From the NCBI GenBank assembly GCA_035574235.1, contig DATLZA010000070.1:1-38817 (forward strand): a stretch of 38,817 nucleotides of DNA, written 5' to 3'. Positions within the stretch are counted from its first letter, which is position 1, and every line of letters begins with the position of its first letter. The notes beneath the pieces were generated by a model. The model worked only from the letters and a program-made list of their open reading frames with translations. It made no database searches and was not told the origin of the DNA. A program made the translations under genes and the position numbers. This document shows, piece after piece, positions 1-8,231 of this stretch. This DNA is from Planctomycetota bacterium. Its GTDB lineage: Bacteria; Planctomycetota; MHYJ01; JACPRB01.

Positions 1-210
1 GAAGCGGCCGCTGACGGCGGTGACGACGCGCTTGGTTTTGAAGGACTTGCGGGAGAAGAGTTCGGCGACCACGTCGGGGACGGAGGCCTGGGGGGAGATT
101 TCGGCCACCCCGAATTCCGTGATCCGGTACTGGCCGCTGGAGCCGGTGAGCTGGAGGGCTTTGACGTACTTGGACCCGATGTCCAGTCCCACCAAGTGGC
201 GATCGGCCAT
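1..210 (-). CDS. pilM: Type IV pilus assembly protein PilM, N-terminal fragment (partial at window edge)
   Basis: Reading the minus strand from an ATG at 210 gives 70 codons without a stop to the window edge. The product begins with the actin-like ATPase phosphate-1 motif GLDIGS (residues 8-13), followed by a short strand pattern (VKALQL, then YRITEFGVAEI) typical of the FtsA-like fold of PilM. PilM is a cytoplasmic ATP-binding protein that couples PilN/PilO of the type IV pilus or type II secretion alignment complex to the cytoplasmic side. A purine-rich ribosome site (GAGGGAG) lies about 8 nt before the start, and a good promoter lies at 260-287. Only the first part of domain 1A is visible, so FtsA-like relatives cannot be fully excluded, but the spacing after GLDIGS favours PilM. 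Confidence 0.75.
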   Translation of the reverse strand, partial: MADRHLVGLDIGSKYVKALQLTGSSGQYRITEFGVAEISPQASVPDVVAELFSRKSFKTKRVVTAVSGRF

Positions 211-259
211 GGGCGGCTCCCTCTGGTATCCCCTGTTCCGCTCCGAACGTCCGTGACAA

Positions 260-287
260 AGTGTAGCACCCCGGCGGGGGTTGTCAA
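260..287 (-). promoter_or_regulatory. Sigma-70-type promoter for pilM
   Basis: On the minus strand, TTGACA (282-287) is separated by 16 nt from TACACT (260-265). The predicted start site is near 253, giving a leader of about 43 nt that carries a Shine-Dalgarno sequence, in contrast to the many short-leader genes in this window. Confidence 0.65.
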
Positions 288-315
288 CGTCGCGCGTCCG
301 CCGGCTCGGAAAGTC

Positions 316-343
316 TTGATTTCGACGCCGAAATCCCTAGGAT
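316..343 (+). promoter_or_regulatory. Putative promoter for rpmB
   Basis: TTGATT (316-321), 16 nt spacer, TAGGAT (338-343). The predicted start site is about 350, only 2 nt before a GTG at 352 and 14 nt before the ATG at 364. If real, rpmB mRNA is leaderless or nearly so. Confidence 0.5.
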
Positions 344-363
344 AGGGCCCCGTGATTCAGCCG

Positions 364-600
364 ATGACGAAAGGTCGCCGCTGCGCGATCTGCAACAAGG
401 GGCCCCTGCGGGGCGAGCGCATCGCCCGCCGAGGCCTGGCCAAGAAGAAGGGCGGGGTGGGCCGCAAGATCACCGGGCGCTCCAAGCGCAGTTTCAAGCC
501 CAACCTCCAGCGCGTCCGCGCTCGGGTGAACGGGCAGGTCGTCCGGATCAAGGTGTGCACCTCGTGCCTGCGTCTGGGCCGGGTCCAGAAGCCTGCCTGA
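364..600 (+). CDS. rpmB: Large ribosomal subunit protein bL28, zinc-ribbon form
   Basis: This 78-residue basic protein matches bL28: Cys-x-x-Cys near the N terminus (C7, C10), the core KRSFKPNLQRVR, and a second Cys-x-x-Cys (C65, C68), so the zinc-binding (C+) version. It binds 23S rRNA in the 50S subunit. I chose the ATG at 364 because family members have only a few residues before the first Cys. An in-frame GTG at 352 would add four residues and sits 2 nt after the predicted transcription start, so it is a real alternative in an organism that seems to use leaderless mRNAs. No clear Shine-Dalgarno precedes the ATG. It diverges from pilM and is followed after 35 nt by the SHMT-family gene. 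Confidence 0.92.
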   Translation: MTKGRRCAICNKGPLRGERIARRGLAKKKGGVGRKITGRSKRSFKPNLQRVRARVNGQVVRIKVCTSCLRLGRVQKPA

Positions 601-635
601 GCGCTCGCCTCGGGTCGCAGGGGGGAGAAAATTCC

Positions 636-1949
636 TTGAGCCAGGACCGCGTCCGCGACGTCGAAAAGACCGTCCGCGCCAACGATGAGTGGCGCCTTCG
701 CCGCTGCGTGAATCTCATCGCCAGCGAGAACGTCCTTTCCGCGCGCGCCCGGGCGCTCCTGCCTTCCGATTTCGGTCACCGCTACGCCGAGGGGCATCCG
801 GAGAAGGGCAAGCGCTACTACCAGGGCACCAAGCACATCGACGTCATCGAGGCGGCCGTGCGCGACGAGATGCGCCGCCTCTTCCGCTGCCGCCACGCCG
901 AGGTCCGCACGATCAGCGGCACCAACGCCAACGACGTGGTCTTCGCCTCCTTCGTGCGGCCCGAGGACACCGCCGTCGTCAACTCCCTCGAAGTCGGCGG
1001 GCACATCAGCCATCAGCCCATGGGCGGCCTGGGCAAGTACACCCGCAAGATCCTTCGGTGGCCCCGCGCGGCCGACGGCTATCGCATCGATGTGGCGGCC
1101 TCCAAGGATCTCGTGGCCCGCGAAAAGCCCCGCCTCGTCGTTCTGGGCAAGAGCCTGATCCTTTTCCCGGAACCCGTCCGCGAGCTTGCCGAAGTCTGCC
1201 GCGAAAGCGGAACCGTTCTCGTCTACGACGGAGCCCACGTCCTGGGACTCATCGCCGGAGGGCAGTTCCAGGATCCCCTGGCCGAAGGGGCGGATGTCCT
1301 GCTGGGCTCTACCCACAAGACCTTCTTCGGACCTCAGCGCGGCGTCATCCTCTCCAATCTCGACGACGAGCGCTGGAAGCGGATCGACAAGGTGGCCTTT
1401 CCGGGCTCTTTGTCCAATCATCATCTTTTCACCTTGCCGCCCCTCCTCGTGGCCGCCTACGAGATGGCCGAGTTCGGCCGCGACTACGCCCGGCAGGTCG
1501 TCGCCAACGCCAAGCACTTCGCCCGCTCCCTGGCCCGGCAGGGGTTCGACGTCCAGTGTCCCGACCTGGGCTATACCGAAAGCCATCAGGTCGCCGTGGA
1601 CGTCCGGCGCCAGGGCGGGGGCAAGGAATGCGCCCAGCGCCTCGAGGACAACGACATCATCTGCAACTACAACCTCCTCCCCTTCGACGATCCGAAGGCG
1701 GTCATGAAGCCGTCGGGCCTGCGCCTGGGCGTGCAGGAAATGACCCACTGGGGCATGAAGGAGCCCGAGATGGAGGAGATCGCCCGCCTCTTCAAGGAAT
1801 GCCTGATCGACCGCAAGGACGTGCGCCCGGAGGTCCATCGCCTCCGCGCCCGCTTCCTCGACGTGCACTACAGCTTCGACGCCCGCTCCGCCGCTTCCGA
1901 GGCGTCCGCCGCCGCGGGGACGGTGGACGTGGACCTGGCCGGCTACTGA
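636..1949 (+). CDS. glyA: Serine hydroxymethyltransferase-family PLP enzyme
   Basis: The product (437 residues) follows the SHMT fold: NLIASEN near the N terminus, YAEG...KRYYQG, GGHISH, DGAHVLGL for the cofactor-binding Asp, and STHKTFFGP with the Schiff-base lysine at about residue 228; a carboxylate-binding Arg lies in GLRLG. SHMT interconverts serine and glycine while charging tetrahydrofolate with a one-carbon unit. The start is a TTG at 636, because GGGGGAG lies 8-9 nt upstream and SHMT similarity begins soon after; an ATG far upstream at 555 lies inside rpmB and is rejected. Several family motifs deviate from the standard bacterial form (SGTNAND instead of SGSQAN, GPQRG instead of GPRGG), so a serine-aldolase or transaldolase role is possible. 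It converges on and overlaps the UPF0104 gene by 7 nt. Confidence 0.8.
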   Translation: MSQDRVRDVEKTVRANDEWRLRRCVNLIASENVLSARARALLPSDFGHRYAEGHPEKGKRYYQGTKHIDVIEAAVRDEMRRLFRCRHAEVRTISGTNANDVVFASFVRPEDTAVVNSLEVGGHISHQPMGGLGKYTRKILRWPRAADGYRIDVAASKDLVAREKPRLVVLGKSLILFPEPVRELAEVCRESGTVLVYDGAHVLGLIAGGQFQDPLAEGADVLLGSTHKTFFGPQRGVILSNLDDERWKRIDKVAFPGSLSNHHLFTLPPLLVAAYEMAEFGRDYARQVVANAKHFARSLARQGFDVQCPDLGYTESHQVAVDVRRQGGGKECAQRLEDNDIICNYNLLPFDDPKAVMKPSGLRLGVQEMTHWGMKEPEMEEIARLFKECLIDRKDVRPEVHRLRARFLDVHYSFDARSAASEASAAAGTVDVDLAGY

Positions 1950-3019
1950 GCCGTCCCGCCCGGTCCGGATCCGTTGTTAAACCCCGCCTCGCGCACGTCG
2001 AGCGGTTTCTGGCCCCGCACCACCTGGCGCGCCACGGACTGCAGCCCGTAGTGAACGATCAGCCACGCGCCCAGGAGAATGAGCAGAAGATCCGCCGCCC
2101 GGGTCACCAGGGAGAACGCGGCGGCGTTGTCCTTTCCGATCCCCATGAGCGAAAAGAGCCCCACCATCCCGACTTCGAAGACCCCGAGACCTCCCGGCGT
2201 GTGGGGGAGGCTGTTGATGATGTTGGTCACGAGATAAATCGCGCAGAGATACTCGACCCCCAGGAGAACCCGGTCCCGCGAGAAGAAGAAAAAGACCCAC
2301 GGCCGCAGAAGGATCGAGAGCGCCGACAGAAGCGTCACCGCCTGCGAGACGAGGAACACCTTCCGGCGCCTCAGGAACGCCTGCCGGACAAGGTCCTCCA
2401 TCTCCTCCGCCCGCCGCCGGGCCCGCGCCAGCTTTCGGCGGAGTCCCTTGAACACCGCCAGGCACCGGATGATCCGGACCGTGGGCTTCAGATTCCCGAG
2501 GAAGGCGTAAAGAAGGAACCCGAAAAGCGCCGTCAGGACGACCATGCAGGAGACGATCAGGATCTCCTGCCGCGGCGAGAAGTCGAGCCTCCAGAGCGCC
2601 ACTCCCGCCGAGACGACCATCACCAGAAGGAGCGCCCCGATCTCCTGGAATTTCGCCACGATGATCGTGGCCAGGACTTTGCGCTTGGGCTCTCCATGAA
2701 GATTGGCGACGTAGAGGAGCTTGAGGGGCTCGCTGCCGAGATAGATCGTCGGCGCCATGAAGTTGATGGGAAAGCCCATGAAGTTGGCCTTGAGCGCGGT
2801 CCCGAGAGGAACCTTCAATCCCTCCGCCCGCATCAGGATCGTCCAGCTCACCGCGGGGGCGATCAGCGTCATCGCCGCCGTGAGCGCGTAGAGGCACATG
2901 CCGAGCGCCCCGAGCTCGCGCACGGCCCGGAGGGCCGCGACGTCGAACTGCCGGTAGACGAGAACCGCCAGGGAGACGCCCAGGACGATCGAGCCCGCGA
3001 AGAGGAGCTTCTTCCACAT
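1943..3019 (-). CDS. UPF0104 / lysylphosphatidylglycerol synthase TM-region family membrane protein
   Basis: The 358-residue product is highly hydrophobic with about seven to eight membrane spans. It carries family landmarks: an N-terminal span beginning KKLLFAGSIVLGV, a conserved region around FPINFMAPTIYLGSEPLK, the block AKFQEIGALLL, and PHTPGGLGVFEVG close to the C terminus. This family corresponds to the flippase half of MprF and to stand-alone proteins often linked to glycolipid or polysaccharide export, but no substrate can be assigned. A charged cytoplasmic loop (KGLRRKLARARRRAEEMEDL) sits mid-protein. Its ATG at 3019 lies about 11 nt after a predicted start site, without Shine-Dalgarno sequence. 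It diverges from purH and its 3' end overlaps the SHMT-family gene by 7 nt. Confidence 0.8.
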   Translation of the reverse strand: MWKKLLFAGSIVLGVSLAVLVYRQFDVAALRAVRELGALGMCLYALTAAMTLIAPAVSWTILMRAEGLKVPLGTALKANFMGFPINFMAPTIYLGSEPLKLLYVANLHGEPKRKVLATIIVAKFQEIGALLLVMVVSAGVALWRLDFSPRQEILIVSCMVVLTALFGFLLYAFLGNLKPTVRIIRCLAVFKGLRRKLARARRRAEEMEDLVRQAFLRRRKVFLVSQAVTLLSALSILLRPWVFFFFSRDRVLLGVEYLCAIYLVTNIINSLPHTPGGLGVFEVGMVGLFSLMGIGKDNAAAFSLVTRAADLLLILLGAWLIVHYGLQSVARQVVRGQKPLDVREAGFNNGSGPGGTAQ

Positions 3020-3036
3020 GCGAATTCGGGGTTCCG

Positions 3037-3065
3037 ATTCTAAAGGATGCTCCGCGGTTCGTGAA
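3037..3065 (-). promoter_or_regulatory. Putative promoter for the UPF0104 gene
   Basis: On the minus strand, TTCACG (3060-3065), a 17 nt spacer, and TAGAAT (3037-3042). Predicted start about 3030, leaving an 11 nt leader before the ATG at 3019 with no Shine-Dalgarno sequence. Confidence 0.5.
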
Positions 3066-3101
3066 GCCGAAATCGGCGCGCCGGACGGATCACCAATCGT
3101 T

Positions 3102-3130
3102 TTGACTCGCGCCGGAGGGGCTCGTACAAT
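3102..3130 (+). promoter_or_regulatory. Sigma-70-type promoter for purH, near-leaderless
   Basis: TTGACT (3102-3107), a 17 nt spacer, and TACAAT (3125-3130): five of six matches to each consensus box with optimal spacing. The predicted start is about 3137, 5 nt before the purH ATG at 3142, so there is no room for a Shine-Dalgarno sequence or a purine riboswitch. Confidence 0.7.
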
Positions 3131-3141
3131 GCGGCCCTCGC

Positions 3142-4692
3142 ATGAAGATCCGCACCGCCCTGCTCAGCGTCTACGACAAGCAGGGAATCGTCGAGTTCGC
3201 CCGGCGCCTGGCGGAATCGGGCGTCGACATCCTGTCCACGGGCGGGACCGCCAAAGCCCTCCGCGACGCCGGCATCGCCCTGACCGACGTCTCGGAGTAC
3301 ACGGGCTTCCCCGAAATCATGGACGGCCGGGTCAAGACCCTCCATCCCCGCGTTCACGGCGGCATCCTCTGCGTGCGGGACGACCGCGAACACCTGGCGC
3401 AGGCCGAAAAACACAAGATCAAACTCATCGATCTCGTCGCCGTGAATCTCTATCCGTTCCGCGAGGTCACGGCCCGGCCCGACGTGGCCCACGAGGAAGC
3501 CATCGAGTACATCGACATCGGCGGCCCCGCCCTGGTCCGCGCCGCCGCCAAGAATCACAAGTACGTCACCGTCGTCACCGACCCGGCCGACTATTCCCGC
3601 GTGGCCGAGGAGCTCCGCCGCCGCCAGGGCGCCACCAGCGAGATGCTCCGCCGCGAGCTCGCCGTCAAGGCTTTCGCGCACACGGCGCGCTACGACGCCG
3701 CGATCGCGTCCTACCTCGGCGGCCGCGAGGAGTTCCCGGACCTTCTCACCCTGCAATGGGAGAAGGTCGCGGACCTGCGTTACGGAGAGAATCCCCACCA
3801 GCGCGCCGCCGTCTACCGGTCCAGCCCCCGCACGGCGCCCTCGGTCGCCTGGGCCGAAGTTCTGGGGGGCAAGGAACTTTCGTACAACAACATCCTGGAT
3901 CTCGACAGCGCCTACGAACTCGTCCGGGAGCTGCGCCGCCCGGCGTGCGCGATCGTCAAGCATAACAACCCCTGCGGCGCCGCCTGCGGGGCCACCCCGG
4001 CGGAGGCTTTTCGCAAGGCGCTCGAGGGCGATCCCGTTTCGGCGTACGGGGGACTTGTGGCCTTCAACGCCGTCGTGGACGTCGCGACCGCCGAACTCGT
4101 GGCCACGAAGGATACCTTCTTCGAGGGAATCGTGGCCCCGCAGTACGCCCGCTCCGCCCTCGAGGCCCTGCGGGAGCGCACCAAGTGGGGCAAGAACCTG
4201 CGAATCCTCGAGACCGGCCATGAGCCCGCCAAGGCCCCGCCCGGGGCGGTCTGGGTCCGCACCATCCGCGACGGAGCGCTGGTTCAGACTCCCGACGACG
4301 CTCTGGCCGGAGAGCTGCGCCCCGCCGTGGGAGAAGTGACCGAGGACCAGAAACGGGATCTCCTTTTCGCCTGGACCGTGTGCAAGCACGTCCGCTCCAA
4401 CGCGATCGTGCTGGCGCGGGACGAGGCGGTCGTGGGCGTGGGGGCGGGACAGATGAGCCGGCTGGATTCCGCCTGGATCGCGGTGCGCAAGGCCGGCGCC
4501 CGCGCGCGCGGCGCCGTCGCGGCCAGCGACGCCTTCTTTCCGTTCCCGGACGCCCTCGAGGCGCTCCTGGACGCCGGCGTCACGGCCGTCATCCAGCCGG
4601 GCGGCTCCATCCGGGACGACCAGGTTCTCGAGGCGGCCCGCAAGCGGGGAGTGCCGATGCTGCTCACCGGCATGCGGCACTTTCGACACTAG
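3142..4692 (+). CDS. purH: Bifunctional AICAR formyltransferase / IMP cyclohydrolase
   Basis: PurH performs the last two steps of IMP synthesis: formylation of AICAR with 10-formyl-THF, then ring closure. The 516-residue length fits the family. The N-terminal cyclohydrolase (MGS-like) domain shows ALLSVYDKQGIVEFA and STGGT (32-36), then GRVKTLHPRVHGGIL. The C-terminal transformylase domain shows LRYGENPHQ, the catalytic motif KHNNPCG (273-279) and SDAFFPFPD near the end. The start ATG is directly behind the promoter at 3102-3130. The next gene, bshA, starts 14 nt after the stop, so a purH-bshA-DUF1015 transcript is likely. Its folate-dependent step links it loosely to the SHMT-family gene nearby. 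Confidence 0.97.
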   Translation: MKIRTALLSVYDKQGIVEFARRLAESGVDILSTGGTAKALRDAGIALTDVSEYTGFPEIMDGRVKTLHPRVHGGILCVRDDREHLAQAEKHKIKLIDLVAVNLYPFREVTARPDVAHEEAIEYIDIGGPALVRAAAKNHKYVTVVTDPADYSRVAEELRRRQGATSEMLRRELAVKAFAHTARYDAAIASYLGGREEFPDLLTLQWEKVADLRYGENPHQRAAVYRSSPRTAPSVAWAEVLGGKELSYNNILDLDSAYELVRELRRPACAIVKHNNPCGAACGATPAEAFRKALEGDPVSAYGGLVAFNAVVDVATAELVATKDTFFEGIVAPQYARSALEALRERTKWGKNLRILETGHEPAKAPPGAVWVRTIRDGALVQTPDDALAGELRPAVGEVTEDQKRDLLFAWTVCKHVRSNAIVLARDEAVVGVGAGQMSRLDSAWIAVRKAGARARGAVAASDAFFPFPDALEALLDAGVTAVIQPGGSIRDDQVLEAARKRGVPMLLTGMRHFRH

Positions 4693-4706
4693 GGTGCCGG
4701 CGCGCC

Positions 4707-5804
4707 ATGAAGATCGGCATCCTGTGCTATCCGACCTCCGGGGGCAGCGGCGTCGTCGCCGCCGAGCTCGGCATGGCCCTGGCCGCGCGCGGCCACGAGA
4801 TCCACTTCTTCAGCTACCGCCCTCCGTTCCGCCTGCGGCCCGAAGGGGACCGCTTCCGGTGGCACGAAATCACCATTCCGCGCTACCCGCTTTTCGAGTA
4901 TCCGTCGTACGGCATGGCCGCCGCCTGCAAGGTCGCCGAGGTGCCGCTCGACGTCCTGCACGTCCATTACGCCTATCCCCACGCGGTGAGCGCCTTCCTC
5001 GCGAAGGAAATGTCCGGCCGGACGCTCCGGACCGTGACGACGCTTCACGGCACGGACATTCTCCTGGCCGGCCAGGACGCTTCGTTCGCGCGCGCCACCC
5101 GGTTCGGACTGGAGCGCTCGGACGCCGTCACCGCGGTTTCCTCCTTCCTGCGCGGGAAAACGCTCGCCTGGTTCGGTCCGGCGCGGCCCATCGAGGTCAT
5201 CCCCGACTTCGTGGACCTGCGCCGCTTCGTCCCGGCCCGGCGCCGCTCCCGGACGGTCGTCCACGTCTCCAACTTCCGCGCCGTCAAGCGCACGACCGAC
5301 GCCGTGCGGGCGTTCTACCTGGCCCGGCGGCGCGTGGAGGCGCGGCTCATCCTGGTGGGCAAGGGACCCGAGGAGGCCGAGGTCCGCGCTCTGGCCGAGC
5401 GGCTGGGGGTCCTCGCGGACGTCTCCTTCGTGGGCGAGGAGGCGGACGTCGCGCGGCGGCTGCGCGGGGCGGGAGCGCTCCTTTCGACCAGCGAATTCGA
5501 GGGCTTCGGGATGGCGGTGCTCGAGGCCATGGCCTGCGGCGTCCCCGTGGTCGCCACGCGCTCCGGCGGCGTCGAGGAAGTGGCGGGGGAGGGGGCCGCC
5601 CTCCTGGCGGACGTGGGAGACGTGGAAGCGCTCGGCGAGGCGCTCGCGCGCGTCCTGGCGGAGGCCTCCCTGGCGCGCGACCTCGGCCGCGCCGGCCGGA
5701 TCCGCGCGGAAACCCTTTTCGACAGGGATCGCATCGTTCCAAGGTACGAGGCGCTCTACGAGCGCGTCTGTGGAGCCGAACATGCCCAGAATCTATCCGT
5801 TTAG
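4707..5804 (+). CDS. bshA: N-acetyl-alpha-D-glucosaminyl L-malate synthase (bacillithiol pathway, GT4)
   Basis: The 365-residue product is a GT-B glycosyltransferase. The N terminus CYPTSGGSGVVAAELG and the following YRPPFRL are the BshA signature; HGTDI marks the malate/acceptor side, and EFEGFGMAVLEAMACG (from about residue 263) is the GT4 nucleotide-sugar motif with the two glutamates. BshA joins GlcNAc from UDP-GlcNAc to L-malate, the first step towards bacillithiol, a low-molecular-weight thiol. BshB and BshC are not in the window. The start ATG follows purH by 14 nt and has only a weak ribosome site. The 3' end overlaps the DUF1015 start by 23 nt. A generic GT4 of another function is possible but less likely given the N-terminal signature. 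Confidence 0.87.
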   Translation: MKIGILCYPTSGGSGVVAAELGMALAARGHEIHFFSYRPPFRLRPEGDRFRWHEITIPRYPLFEYPSYGMAAACKVAEVPLDVLHVHYAYPHAVSAFLAKEMSGRTLRTVTTLHGTDILLAGQDASFARATRFGLERSDAVTAVSSFLRGKTLAWFGPARPIEVIPDFVDLRRFVPARRRSRTVVHVSNFRAVKRTTDAVRAFYLARRRVEARLILVGKGPEEAEVRALAERLGVLADVSFVGEEADVARRLRGAGALLSTSEFEGFGMAVLEAMACGVPVVATRSGGVEEVAGEGAALLADVGDVEALGEALARVLAEASLARDLGRAGRIRAETLFDRDRIVPRYEALYERVCGAEHAQNLSV

Positions 5805-7107
5805 GGCCGTCCGCTACGACGTTTCGCGGGTCGGCGACCTCTCCAAGGTCACCACGCAGCCGTACGACCGGATCAAGCCGGATCTGCAGGAGGAGTATTA
5901 TCGCCGGCACGAATTCAACCTCGTCCGCGTCATCCTCCGGCGGGACGAGCCCGGCCGCGACAAGTACGCGGACGCCGCCGCCACCCTCGAGGACTGGCTG
6001 CGCCGGGGCGTCCTCGTGCGCGAAGAAAAGCCCGCCCTCTACGTCTACCACCAGATCTACCGGACCGCGCAGGGCGTCAAAACCCGCAAGGGGCTCTCCG
6101 CGCTCGTCGAGATCGACGAGCCGGGCAAGGGGAAAATCCTGCCCCACGAGCAGACCCACACGGGGCCCAAAGTGGATCGCCTCAACCTCCTCCGGGCCAC
6201 CCGCACGCACACGGAACAGGTCTTTTTTCTCTATTCGGATCCCGAAAAAGCCGTCAATCGCATCCTCGACGAGGCGGCGCGCGGGAAACCCGACCTGGAG
6301 GCCGTGGACGACCTGGGGGAGACCCATCGCGTCTGGCGCCTGGACGACCCGGCGCGCATCGAGGCGGTCCGGAAGATCCTGGAGCCCAAGGAGTGCATCA
6401 TCGCCGACGGCCATCATCGCTACGAGACCAGCTGGAACTACAAGCAGGAGATGGCGCGCGCGGGGCGGCGCGGCGAGGGGCCCGAGTCGCCGGACAACGT
6501 CTTGGCCACGCTCGTGAACATGGACGACGACCTGACCATCTTCGGCACCCATCGGCTCGTGTACGACGCGCGGTCGTTCGACCCCGCCCGGCTCCTGAGC
6601 GAAGCGCGGCGCCACTTCGAGATCCGGGAGTATCCGTTCGCCGGTCCCGCCGAGGAGCCGGGGGCGCGCCGCGAGCTTCTGGAGGATCTTCGGATCGAGG
6701 GCGCTTCGCGGCCCTGCTTCGGGGCGGCGCTGCGGGGCGCCGGGGCCCATTACCTCTTCCTCGTCCGGGACGTCCGCGCCGCGGCCGCCCAGGTGCGCCA
6801 GCCCCGCAGCGAGGATTGGCGCTCCCTGGATGTCAACCTCCTGCATACCCTGCTTCTGGAGGGGGTTCTGGGCATCGGACCGGCGGAGCTGGCCGCCGAG
6901 AAGAACGTGGAATTTCTCCGCAGCGCCGACGAGGCGGTCGAGAAAGTCCTCGCCCCCGGAAAGTATCAGGCGGCTTTCCTCGTCAACCCCGTGCGGATCG
7001 ACCAGATCCGGCGCATCGTCCGCCACGGGGAGCGTTTTCCTCAGAAGACCACGGATTTCTACCCGAAGCTCCTGACGGGACTGCTTTTGTGCAAGCTGAA
7101 CGTCTAA
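5782..7107 (+). CDS. DUF1015 family protein
   Basis: The 441-residue product has the DUF1015 hallmarks: an opening IYPFRAVRY, QPYDRI, HEQTHTGPK, the strongly conserved ADGHHRYET, and a C-terminal NPVRIDQI...FPQKTTDFYPK. The molecular function is not established. In many bacteria the family lies beside phosphoserine/serine-glyoxylate aminotransferase or phosphoglycerate dehydrogenase genes, and here too a class V aminotransferase follows, suggesting a link with serine metabolism. I chose the ATG at 5782 because GGAG lies 7 nt upstream; a GTG at 5770 would add four residues. The start overlaps the end of bshA by 23 nt, consistent with translational coupling. Confidence 0.88.
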   Translation: MPRIYPFRAVRYDVSRVGDLSKVTTQPYDRIKPDLQEEYYRRHEFNLVRVILRRDEPGRDKYADAAATLEDWLRRGVLVREEKPALYVYHQIYRTAQGVKTRKGLSALVEIDEPGKGKILPHEQTHTGPKVDRLNLLRATRTHTEQVFFLYSDPEKAVNRILDEAARGKPDLEAVDDLGETHRVWRLDDPARIEAVRKILEPKECIIADGHHRYETSWNYKQEMARAGRRGEGPESPDNVLATLVNMDDDLTIFGTHRLVYDARSFDPARLLSEARRHFEIREYPFAGPAEEPGARRELLEDLRIEGASRPCFGAALRGAGAHYLFLVRDVRAAAAQVRQPRSEDWRSLDVNLLHTLLLEGVLGIGPAELAAEKNVEFLRSADEAVEKVLAPGKYQAAFLVNPVRIDQIRRIVRHGERFPQKTTDFYPKLLTGLLLCKLNV

Positions 7108-7117
7108 GATGATCCCA

Positions 7118-7134
7118 GGGTCAGCTCCTGACCC
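7118..7134 (+). other. Small perfect hairpin between DUF1015 and aminotransferase genes
   Basis: GGGTCAG (7118-7124), CTC loop, CTGACCC (7128-7134): a perfect 7 bp stem in a 47 nt gap. There is no following T-run, so it is not a standard intrinsic terminator. It could affect mRNA processing or be fortuitous. Confidence 0.4.
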
Positions 7135-7154
7135 GCATTGACCGAGAGACGACC

Positions 7155-8231
7155 ATGCATAAGCGACTGTGGATCCCCGGACCCGTGGAAGTGCATCCCG
7201 ACGTCCTGCGGGCCTGCTCCGTTCCGATGATCTCGCACCGGGGCAAGGAGTACCAGAAGCTCCACGCCGGCGTGAAGGCGAAGCTGCGCACCCTTCTGGG
7301 CACGGAGAAGGGGTACGTTTTCCTCTTCACGTCGAGCTCCACCGGCGCCATGGAGGGCGCCGTGCGCAACTTCAGCGCCCGGCGGATCCTCTCCTGCACC
7401 TGCGGAAACTTCAGCGAACGCTGGCATGCGATCGCGCTCGAAAACGGCAAGGAGGCGGACGCCTATTCCGTCGAATGGGGCCAGCCCAACCGGCCGGAGG
7501 AGATCGACCGGCGCCTGGCCACGGGCAAGTACGACTGCCTGACCCTCGTGTCCAACGAGACCTCGACGGGGCTCTTCAACCCCCTCGAGGAGATCGCCGC
7601 GGTGATGCGCAAGTATCCCGACGTCACCTTCTGCGTGGACGCGGTCAGCTCCCTGGCCGGCGTGCCCCTCAATCCGGAAAAGCTCGGCATCGATTACCTC
7701 CTGGCCGGCACGCAGAAGGCGTTCGGCCTGCCTCCCGGCCTGGCCGTCGTCTGGTGCAGCGAACGGGCCATGGCCAAGGCGGAGAAGGTTCCGAACCGCG
7801 GGCACTACTTCGACGTCTGGCAGTTCAAGAAGACCGACGAGAAGAACGAGACGCCGGAGACGCCGGTGATTTCGCTCATCCACGCGCTCGACGTGCAGAT
7901 GGGGCGGATGCTCGCCGAGGGGCTGGAGAACCGCTGGAAGCGGCATCAGGAGATGGCGCGCGTCTGCCGCGAATGGGCCAACGCGCGCTTCAAGATGTTC
8001 CCCGCCAAGGGCTACGAGTCCGTGACGCTCTCCTGCGTCGAGAACGTCCGCAAGGACATCACCGTCAAGCAGCTCTACGACAAACTCTACGAACGGGGCC
8101 ACGTGATCTCGGAGGGCTACGGGAAGCTCAAGGAGCGGACCTTCCGGATCGCTCACATGGCCGACACCACGGTGGAAGAACTCAAGGGGCTGCTCGCCCT
8201 CATCGACGAGATTCTGGGCGTGCGGGGATGA
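7155..8231 (+). CDS. Class V aminotransferase (serine-pyruvate / alanine-glyoxylate type)
   Basis: The 358-residue fold type I PLP enzyme opens with the substrate-carboxylate motif IPGPVEVHPDVL, has the cofactor segment SSSTGAMEGAVRN, the PLP-ring Asp in FCVDAVSSLAG, and the Schiff-base lysine at about residue 188 in AGTQKAFGLPPG. Family members transfer amino groups between serine or alanine and pyruvate or glyoxylate; some act as phosphoserine aminotransferase. The DUF1015 neighbour and the SHMT-family gene upstream favour a serine/glycine role, but the exact substrate cannot be read from sequence. The stop overlaps the dgt start (ATGA). A weak purine-rich site, GAGAGACG, precedes the ATG. 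Confidence 0.85.
   Translation: MHKRLWIPGPVEVHPDVLRACSVPMISHRGKEYQKLHAGVKAKLRTLLGTEKGYVFLFTSSSTGAMEGAVRNFSARRILSCTCGNFSERWHAIALENGKEADAYSVEWGQPNRPEEIDRRLATGKYDCLTLVSNETSTGLFNPLEEIAAVMRKYPDVTFCVDAVSSLAGVPLNPEKLGIDYLLAGTQKAFGLPPGLAVVWCSERAMAKAEKVPNRGHYFDVWQFKKTDEKNETPETPVISLIHALDVQMGRMLAEGLENRWKRHQEMARVCREWANARFKMFPAKGYESVTLSCVENVRKDITVKQLYDKLYERGHVISEGYGKLKERTFRIAHMADTTVEELKGLLALIDEILGVRG

Noticed and set aside
689-3043. Long plus-strand frame across the SHMT-family and UPF0104 genes
   Set aside because: It crosses two genes in other frames, and its translation is Arg/Pro-rich without motifs.
7118-7134. Hairpin as an intrinsic terminator after DUF1015
   Set aside because: No T-run follows, and the next gene begins 20 nt later on the same strand.
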